Source of the DNA: CAYYHA01 sp964471535
Lineage (GTDB): Bacteria; Myxococcota; Myxococcia; SLRQ01
DNA: 6,538 bases
Reading direction: 5' to 3'
NCBI GenBank assembly: GCA_964471535.1
Contig: CAYYHA010000238.1
Location: forward strand, 1 to 6,538
Part shown: positions 1 to 5,344 of the stretch, piece by piece
Numbering within the stretch: position 1 is the first letter of the stretch
Layout: each line of letters starts with the position of its first letter
Notes under the pieces: model-generated
The model's input: the letters and a program-made list of their open reading frames with translations, nothing else
Databases searched by the model: none
What the model was told of the DNA's origin: nothing
Position numbers and translations under genes: made by a program

Positions 1-102
1 TGATCTTGCGCACTTGGAGGATCCAACGCGTCCCGGATCCGACCCCGTGGTCCGAATTTCGGACACCGGCCCGCCGGCCCGGCCGCCGCGTGGGCCCTCG
101 CC

Positions 103-134
103 CTGGGGGATACCCGGCGGGGTGGATCCCCCAG
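103..134 (-). terminator. Hairpin downstream of the glycosyltransferase operon, candidate terminator
   Basis: A perfect 9-base inverted repeat (CTGGGGGAT at 103-111, ATCCCCCAG at 126-134) encloses a second 4-base stem (ACCC 112-115 with GGGT 120-123) around a GGCG loop, with two unpaired bases at 124-125. It lies 13 bases beyond the stop codon of the minus-strand glycosyltransferase, where a terminator would sit. No T-run follows on the minus strand, so it is not a classical intrinsic terminator. It may act with Rho, or protect the 3' end of the transcript. Confidence 0.5.
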
Positions 135-147
135 ATCCCGGTGCCGA

Positions 148-909
148 TCAGGCGCGCAGGCGGCTCCGAATCATGACCCGGAAGGCCTCCACGCCGTCCT
201 TCCAGCCGATCTTCTTCCCCTCGGCGTAGCTGCGGTAGCGGTACGAGATGGGCACCTCGAGGATCTCGACGCCCCGTTTGGCGAGGAGCGCCGTCACCTC
301 GGGCTCGAAGCCGAAGCGATCCTCCTTCAGCGGCAGGCTCTGCACCAGCTCGGTGCGAAAGCACTTGTAGCAGGTCTCCATGTCGGTGAGCCGGTAGCCG
401 GTCAGAAGGTTGCTGCTCCAGGTGAGCACCTTGTTCCCGAGGGTGTGCCACCGCAGCAGGGTCGACAGCGGCACCTCCTTGAAGCGCGAGCCGTAGACCA
501 CCTCCGCAGCCCCTTCGAGCACCGGACGCACCAGGCGCGGATACTCGCCGGGATCGTACTCGAGATCGGCGTCCTGCACGATGAGGGCCCGGCCGCGCGC
601 CGCCTCGATGCCCCGGCGCAGCGCCGCGCCCTTGCCCCGGTTCTCCGGCTGCAGGAGCACCCGAAGGCGAGAACGGTGCCCCTGTGCCCATTCGGCCTCG
701 AGGCGCTGCAGGCGCTCCCGGGTCCCGTCGGTGGAGCCGTCGTCCACCACCACGATCTCCTTGTCGATGGGGACGGCGTCCACACGCTCGAGGATGAGCT
801 CGATGGTGGCCGCCTCGTTGTAGGCGGGCATGACCACCGTCAGATCGGGACGCGAATCCGGTGCGTCCGACTGGGGTCGACCCCCGCGGGATTCATCGCG
901 CGAGACCAC
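148..909 (-). CDS. Family 2 glycosyltransferase, dolichyl-phosphate mannose synthase (DPM1)-like
   Basis: Predicted 253-residue inverting GT-A glycosyltransferase that moves a sugar from a nucleotide-sugar donor, probably to a polyprenyl phosphate or glycan acceptor at the cytoplasmic face of the membrane. Seen: the first strand LTVVMPAYNE (23-32), the nucleotide-binding VVVDDGSTDGT (53-63), ENRGKGAALR (89-98), the metal-binding QDADLEYDP (112-120), YGSRF (139-143), TDMETCYK (175-182), FGFEPEVTA (199-207) and EVPISYRYRSY (218-228). This motif series is typical of the DPM1-like branch of GT2. There is no C-terminal pair of membrane helices as in ArnC-type enzymes, so it is probably soluble or peripheral. 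The GTG at 907-909 is chosen because the first in-frame ATG (829-831) lies inside the first strand and would destroy the fold. This start overlaps the upstream lipoprotein gene by 17 bases, suggesting translational coupling. Donor and acceptor cannot be told from sequence. Confidence 0.9.
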   Translation of the reverse strand: MVSRDESRGGRPQSDAPDSRPDLTVVMPAYNEAATIELILERVDAVPIDKEIVVVDDGSTDGTRERLQRLEAEWAQGHRSRLRVLLQPENRGKGAALRRGIEAARGRALIVQDADLEYDPGEYPRLVRPVLEGAAEVVYGSRFKEVPLSTLLRWHTLGNKVLTWSSNLLTGYRLTDMETCYKCFRTELVQSLPLKEDRFGFEPEVTALLAKRGVEILEVPISYRYRSYAEGKKIGWKDGVEAFRVMIRSRLRA

Positions 910-1195
910 AGGCTCTCTTGCCCTCTTCGGTGTCGACCCGCTCGCAGTCGCAGGTGTCGAGGCGTTCGCTGCAGGTGGCGGCCTGGGCGTCGAGGAGGCT
1001 CTGCCGCGTGTTGGCGAAGGCCTCCCGCTGCCGGCGCTTGCACTGCTCCACCTCGAGCTGCGTCTTCTCGCATTCGCAGAGCTTCTCCGCGAGCGCCAGG
1101 CACGGATGGGTGCAGGACAGGCCCCCCAGGGTGAGCAGCAGAAGGGCGACGACGAGGCGAAGCCCGCACCTCGACCTAGCGGCGACCGATTCCAT
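893..1195 (-). CDS. Small cysteine-rich putative lipoprotein, unknown function
   Basis: A 100-residue protein of unrecognised family. The N-terminus is a signal sequence: basic residues (R8, R10... R13), a hydrophobic core VVALLLLTLGG (15-25), then GLSC with C28 as the possible lipidated residue. The lipobox is imperfect (G at -3 where L, V or I is usual; S at -1 is acceptable), so secretion is likelier than proven lipidation. The mature part is charged, probably helical, and has eight further cysteines at 32, 40, 42, 52, 75, 82, 84 and 96. They form two similar sets (C-x7-C-x-C-x9-C and C-x6-C-x-C-x11-C), suggesting a duplicated disulfide-bonded helical unit. The ATG at 1193-1195 has GAGAGG 11 bases upstream and lies within the last codons of ugd (20-base overlap). 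Its stop overlaps the next gene. It is therefore co-transcribed with sugar genes, but no enzymatic motif is visible. Confidence 0.75.
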   Translation of the reverse strand: MESVAARSRCGLRLVVALLLLTLGGLSCTHPCLALAEKLCECEKTQLEVEQCKRRQREAFANTRQSLLDAQAATCSERLDTCDCERVDTEEGKRACGLAR

Positions 1196-2468
1196 AGTAG
1201 ACGAAGCCTCTCTCGCGCATGCGCGCGGGATCCCAGATGTTGCGACCGTCGAAGAGCACCGGCTCCTTCATGAGCGCCTTCATCCGATCGAAATCGGGCC
1301 GCCGGTACTCGTTCCACTCGGTGACGAGGAAGAGCCCGTCCACCCCCTCGAGGCAGTCGTAGTTCCTCCCGCAGTACTCGACCGAGCCCTCGAGGTCGGA
1401 AAGCGCGCGCCGGGCGTTGTCCAAGGCCGCAGGACAGTTGACCCGAACCGTCGCACCGGCTTCCACGAGCCGGCGGACGATCACCAGTGAAGGAGCCTCT
1501 CGGATGTCGTCGGTGTTGGGCTTGAACGAGAGCCCCCACACGGCGAAGCGGCGGCCGGCGAGGGAGCCGAAGTGCGTCTGCGCCCGTTCGACGAGGCGGC
1601 GCTTCATCGCCTCGTTGGTGCGCAGCGTCGCCTCGAGGATGCCGAAGTCCACCCCATGGTGCCCGGCGGTGTGGAGGAGTGCCTGCACGTCCTTTGGAAA
1701 GCAGGAGCCGCCGAAGCCCACGCCCGGGAAGAGGAAGGGGTAGCCGATCCGCCGGTCGGCGCCCACGCCCTGCCGGACCCGATCCACGTCGGCGCCGACC
1801 GCGTCGCAGAGGCGTGCGATGTCGTTCATGAAGGAGATGCGGGCGGCGAGCAGCGCGTTGGCGGCGTACTTCGTCAGCTCGGCGCTCTCGTTGTCCATGA
1901 AGAGGATGGGGCTTCCCGTGCGAACGAAGGGGGCGTAGAGCTCCGCCATCAGGTCGCGGGCGCGCGGATCCGAGGTGCCCACGACGACCCGGTCGGGCTT
2001 CATGAAGTCCTCGATGGCCGCACCCTCCTTCAGGAACTCGGGGTTGCTGACCACGACGAGCCTCTCCCCCACGATTTCCTTGACCTGCCGCGCCGTCCCC
2101 ACCGGAACGGTGCTCTTGAGGACCAGGAGCGTCCCCCGGTCGGCCCGGTTGGCGACCTGCCGGGCGGCGGCGAGGACGTGCTGCAGATCGGCGCTGCCAT
2201 CCTCGTCCTGCGGCGTCTGCACCGCGACGAAGACGGCGTCCCGGCCGGCGACGGCCCCGGGATCGGTGGTGAAGGAGAGGCGGCCGTCGGCGACGTTGCG
2301 CTCGATGAGCTCCTCGAGGCCCGGCTCGTAGATGGGCACCTCGCCGCGGGAGAGGCGCGCCACCTTCTCGGCGTCCACGTCCACGCAGACGACGTCGTTG
2401 CCGCTTTCGGCGAAGCAGGTGCCGGCGACGAGCCCGACGTAACCGGTGCCCAGGACGGTGAGCTTCAT
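1176..2468 (-). CDS. ugd: UDP-glucose 6-dehydrogenase
   Basis: A 430-residue cytoplasmic enzyme that oxidises UDP-glucose to UDP-glucuronate with two NAD+, supplying the acidic sugar for surface polysaccharides. Seen: N-terminal Rossmann motif GTGYVGL (7-13) with acidic D30 at the end of the second strand; KSTVPVGT (118-125); SNPEFLKEG (141-149) carrying the family's E and K; K200 in the central helix; the catalytic loop GVGFGGSCFPKD (249-260) with nucleophile C256 and K259; and the C-terminal UDP-binding domain with WGLSFKPNTDDIREAPS (311-327). All key residues are present and the length is normal for the bacterial family. The ATG at 2466-2468 is chosen because MKLTVLGTGYVG places the Rossmann strand at the very N-terminus; a 24-residue extension is open but low in complexity. 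No strong Shine-Dalgarno is visible before it. It is the first gene of a three-gene minus-strand operon. Confidence 0.97.
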   Translation of the reverse strand: MKLTVLGTGYVGLVAGTCFAESGNDVVCVDVDAEKVARLSRGEVPIYEPGLEELIERNVADGRLSFTTDPGAVAGRDAVFVAVQTPQDEDGSADLQHVLAAARQVANRADRGTLLVLKSTVPVGTARQVKEIVGERLVVVSNPEFLKEGAAIEDFMKPDRVVVGTSDPRARDLMAELYAPFVRTGSPILFMDNESAELTKYAANALLAARISFMNDIARLCDAVGADVDRVRQGVGADRRIGYPFLFPGVGFGGSCFPKDVQALLHTAGHHGVDFGILEATLRTNEAMKRRLVERAQTHFGSLAGRRFAVWGLSFKPNTDDIREAPSLVIVRRLVEAGATVRVNCPAALDNARRALSDLEGSVEYCGRNYDCLEGVDGLFLVTEWNEYRRPDFDRMKALMKEPVLFDGRNIWDPARMRERGFVYYGIGRR

Positions 2469-2605
2469 GGCGGGGGCGGAGATACACCAAGGGCGCGCCC
2501 CGAGCAACGCGGCCCCCCGCGGCGCCGAGGCGCCGGCCACAGGCCGCCACCGCCCCCGTGCCGGGGCCCCACCGACCCCGGTTTCCGGCTACAGTCGGCG
2601 GGGCG
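2469..2605. other. Divergent intergenic region between ugd and the ligase gene
   Basis: These 137 bases separate two diverging transcription units and should hold both promoters. They are almost entirely G and C. Short dyads are visible, such as GGCGCC-GA-GGCGCC at 2521-2534 and CGGCC-ACA-GGCCG at 2534-2546, but neither is long enough to be called an operator. No gene is supported here. The open frames that cross it are extensions of its neighbours or antisense shadows. Confidence 0.6.
2479..2507 (-). promoter_or_regulatory. Weak sigma70-like promoter candidate for ugd
   Basis: On the minus strand, TTGCTC (2502-2507) and TATCTC (2479-2484) are separated by exactly 17 bases. Each matches its consensus hexamer at only three of six positions. 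Transcription would start almost at the ugd ATG, giving a leaderless or near-leaderless message, which would fit the lack of a ribosome binding site. In DNA this rich in GC the match could be chance. Confidence 0.2.
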
Positions 2606-5303
2606 ATGGAGAGGCGCTCCACGAAGCGCCGCCGGCGGCGGCGGGGGGAGGCGGCGCGGGCGGCCTGGGGTGCGCGTCTCGAGCGCGCGGCCGTGGGCGT
2701 GCTCGATGGCCTCCGCCGCCTGGCGCACGAGGCGCAGCACGCAGCGCACCCACCCTTCCTCGAAAAGGCGGCTTNNNNNNNNNNCCGTGGGCGTGCTCGC
2801 GCTGCTCCTCGTCGCAGCGCCGTGGATGATCGCGTCGGTCCACCTCGTCTCGACGGCGATCGACCTCGGCCTCGCCCTCCTCGCCTGGGGGCTCGTGCTC
2901 GCGGGCCGCGGGCTGCGGGGGCGCCCCGTCGTGGTGCCCCGAGTGGGGTGGGTGCTCTTGGGCCTCGTCGCCTTCGAGGGGCTGCAAGCGGTGCCGCTTC
3001 CGCCGGCGCTCCTTCGCCTCCTCTCCCCGCACACCGCCGAGGTCTATGCCTACACCTTGGGCGACCTGGGCCTGTGGCCGGCCTGGCGGCCCCTCTCCCT
3101 GGACCCGGTGCAGACGGGCGTGGAGCTGGCCCGCCATGCGACCGCCCTCCTCGTCTTCCTCGGCGCGGGGCAGCTCGCGATGCGCCCGGAGCGCCGCAGC
3201 CTGCTCCTGCGCCTTCTCGCCGGCTCGGGACTTTTCACCGTCCTCCTCGCCCTCGGCCACAAGCTCGCCGGGGCCCAGCACATCTTCGGCGCCTACCCCA
3301 CCCCGCCGCAGGGCTGGCTCTTCGCCACCTTCGTCAACCCCAACCACTTCGCCGCCTACCTCGACCTCCTCGCTCCGGTTTGTCTGGGCCTTGCGGGGGG
3401 GGCGGGGGACCGGAGCCGGGTGGCGCTGTGGGGCCTCGCCTTCGTGCTCCTGGGCATGGCCTGCCTCCTGACCCTCTCCCGCGGCGGCATCCTGGCGCTG
3501 GGGGTGGGGGTGACCCTGTGGGCGGCGCTCGAGCGACGCCGGCGCGCGCTCGGCCGCGAGGGGGATGCGGCGCCGAGTCCCGAAGGGCCGCCGGCCCTGA
3601 CGCGAAGCCTCCGCCCCCTCGCCGCGCCGCTTTTCATCGGGGTGACGCTCCTCGCCGCAGCGTGGCTCGCCCTCGATCCCATCCTGGACGAGCTGTCGAC
3701 GCTGACGGCCGAGGGGGCCCTCGCGCGGGAGCAACGCTTCGAAGCCTGGGCGGACACGCTGGCGCTCGTCCGGGATGCGCCCCTCTTCGGGGTGGGGCGC
3801 GGCGCCTTTGCGGTGGCCTTTCCCATGTACCGGCGGAGCGCGGCGCACAGTACCCTTTACCACCCGGAGAACCAGGTCGTCGCGGCGGTGGCCGAGCTCG
3901 GCGTGGTGGCGGGCCTCCTCCTCGCCGGGACCCTGCTCTGGGCATGGGTCGCGGCGCTGCGCGCCCGGGACCGGGATCCGAAGCGGGTCGGCGTGCTGGC
4001 GGGGCTCGCAGCGCTTGCGGTGCACGAGATGGCCGACTTCGCCACGAGCTTCGGTGGGGTCGCCGTGCCCGCGGCCGTCGCGCTGGGGAGCGTGTTCCCC
4101 TTTCGTGACAGAACCGGTCGCAGGTGGGCACGGCTCGGGGTGCGCTGGGCGGCGGCGGGGAGCGTGGTGCTGTCGCTCGCCTGTGGCGGTGCGCTGCTCG
4201 CCGCCCGCGGGCGCCTCCTCGACGACGACGTGGAGCGCGTGCGCCGGGCCCTCGAGGCCCGCCCGGTGGTGGGTCCAGAGATCCTCGAGGTGGTGGAGCG
4301 CCGCCCCACCGACCACGTGGTGGCGCTCCTCGTGGCGGCGGCCCTCGAGGCGCAGGATCCGAAGGCCGCCTTCCGCTGGGTGGGGCGGGCCATGTACCTG
4401 GCGCCCACCGACCCGCAGGCCCACGCCCTCGCTGCCGAGCTGTTGGCGCGAGCGGGCGCGAAGACGCAGGCGCAGCTCGAGTACCGGCTGGCGGTGAAGT
4501 GGGGCGCTCCGGCGGCGACGGTGGTCGCCCGGGCGGCGCGCTGGTTCCGGGCGCCGGAGGATCTCCTCGCTGCAGTGCCCGAGACCGAGGCGCACGCGGT
4601 GGTGGCCCACCTGACCCGCACCGGCCGGCTCGAGGAGGCCCTCGCCGTGGGGCAGCGGCTCCTCGCCGGGCGGCCCGGCGACGCGAAGCTGCTCCACTGG
4701 ACCGCGGAGGCGGCGCTGCGCGCCGGCGACGCAGACGCGCTGCAGCGCCTCGCCGAGGCACGGGTGCAGGTGGATCCCGAGGCGCCGCGGGGCTACCTGC
4801 ACCTTTTCCAGGCTCGGCGGGCGGCGGGGGATCTCGACGGCGCCCTCGCCGCGCTCCGAGCCGGCCTCGCGCGGCGTCCGGGCGACCCCGAACTTTCGCT
4901 CGCCCTCGCTCGCGCCCTCCTGCGCGATCGGAAGGATCCCCGCGCGGCGCTCGCGACCCTGGAGCAGATGCCTCTCTCCCGCCAGACCGGCATCCGGGTG
5001 CAGGCGCAGGTGCTCCGCGGCCAGGCGCTGCAGGCGCTGGGCCGCTCGAAGGAGGCGGGGGACGCCTTCCGGACGGCGGTGCGCCTCGCCCCCGATGCCC
5101 TCGGGCCGCGCCTTCGCCTGGGCGATCACTACCAGGCCCTCGGCGACTACGAGGCGGCGCTGGATGCCTACCGCGACGCTCTCGCCCGGGCCCGCAGCGA
5201 CGCTCAGCGCGCCTCGGTCGAGGCCCGCATCGACGCGGCGGAACGCGGTCTGGCGGCGCTCGAGCGGTACCGGCGTGCCCGCGCCCTCGAGGCGGGCCCG
5301 TAA
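2606..5303 (+). CDS. O-antigen ligase/polymerase (Wzy/WaaL superfamily) with C-terminal TPR domain, interrupted by assembly gap
   Basis: Integral membrane protein expected to polymerise or transfer lipid-linked glycan on the periplasmic face. Positions refer to the 867-residue protein obtained by joining 2705 to 2800 (see the gap entry). An Arg-rich N-terminus (1-28) is followed by about thirteen hydrophobic segments between 29 and 502. Superfamily landmarks are NPNHFAAYL (213-221), LTLSRGG (257-263), and a large loop (325-393) ending HPENQVVAAVAELG (388-401), which carries the His/Asn and E-x-G pattern of the active-site loop. Residues about 540-830 form degenerate TPR-like helical repeats; the clearest is near 775-830 (GQALQALGRSKEAGDAF, then DHYQALGDYEAALDAY). 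As deposited, the frame before the gap differs from the frame after it, so an automatic caller would start at GTG 2787 or ATG 2826 and lose the first helix. The ATG at 2606 has no strong ribosome site. Polymerase, O-antigen ligase and protein-glycan ligase cannot be told apart from sequence. Confidence 0.87.
2691..2705 (+). repeat. 15-base exact direct repeat flanking the gap (second copy 2785-2799)
   Basis: CCGTGGGCGTGCTCG occurs at 2691-2705 and again at 2785-2799, where the second copy is the first 15 known bases after the N run. The copies diverge immediately afterwards (A at 2706, C at 2800). Both code for the same peptide, VGVL, each in its local reading frame. The position exactly at the contig edge suggests that this is an unmerged contig overlap rather than a biological repeat. 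Confidence 0.85.
2706..2774. other. Suspected chimeric contig tail inside the ligase gene
   Basis: These 69 bases lie between the first copy of the 15-base repeat and the gap. Read forward in the ligase frame they give a hydrophilic, His/Ala-rich stretch (DGLRRLAHEAQHAAHPPF...) where a first membrane helix is expected. Read on the minus strand they give RLFEEGWVRCVLRLVRQAAE, continuing as AIEHAHGR into the repeat. This resembles the helix before the catalytic loop of bacterial Ser/Thr kinases (family pattern: ...AAEALxxAHxxGxxHRDLKP). The likeness ends just after the repeat, as expected if a kinase-gene fragment was joined here through the shared 15 bases. Confidence 0.55.
2775..2784. other. 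Assembly gap (ten Ns)
   Basis: A run of exactly ten Ns, typical of a scaffolder placeholder and not a measured length. It falls inside the coding region of the ligase gene. If the flanking 15-base repeats are the same locus, the true gap is negative: no sequence is missing, and 2706-2799 would drop out. Confidence 0.98.
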
Positions 5304-5308
5304 TTGCA

Positions 5309-5322
5309 CGCACGCTCGTGCG
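5309..5322 (+). other. Short inverted repeat between the ligase and GYF/DUF4388 genes
   Basis: CGCACG-CT-CGTGCG is a perfect inverted repeat six bases past the ligase stop codon. In RNA it could form a 5-base stem with a GCTC loop. No T-run follows and the next gene starts only 22 bases later, so it is more likely a weak attenuating or RNA-stabilising hairpin than a terminator, if it works at all. Confidence 0.3.
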
Positions 5323-5344
5323 GGTGTTACCAGTGGAGACGCGG

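Noticed and set aside
19..129. Three GGATCC sites (19, 35, 124) in the first 130 bases
   Set aside because: They are short palindromes expected by chance at this base composition, with no regular spacing and no sign of vector sequence.
14..229. A 71-codon plus-strand frame at the left end
   Set aside because: It is Pro/Arg/Gly-rich, lacks any domain, and runs into the C-terminal coding part of the glycosyltransferase on the other strand.
2590..2595. TACAGT as a -10 element for the ligase gene
   Set aside because: No acceptable -35 hexamer lies 16-18 bases upstream, and it would start transcription at about the ATG. A single hexamer is not enough support.
148..2622. An 824-codon open frame on the minus strand covering the whole operon
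   Set aside because: Only its last ~253 codons (the glycosyltransferase) look like protein. The rest is Arg/Gly-rich translation of ugd and the lipoprotein gene in the wrong frame, kept open by high GC content.
2606..2828. Reading the ligase gene as a frameshifted pseudogene
   Set aside because: The frame change coincides with an arbitrary ten-N gap and disappears when the 15-base repeats are merged. The downstream protein has all expected motifs.
2589..5309. A 906-codon antisense frame opposite the ligase gene
   Set aside because: Its composition is low-complexity Arg/Glu/His/Gly with no domain pattern, while the sense strand has clear ligase motifs and membrane helices.
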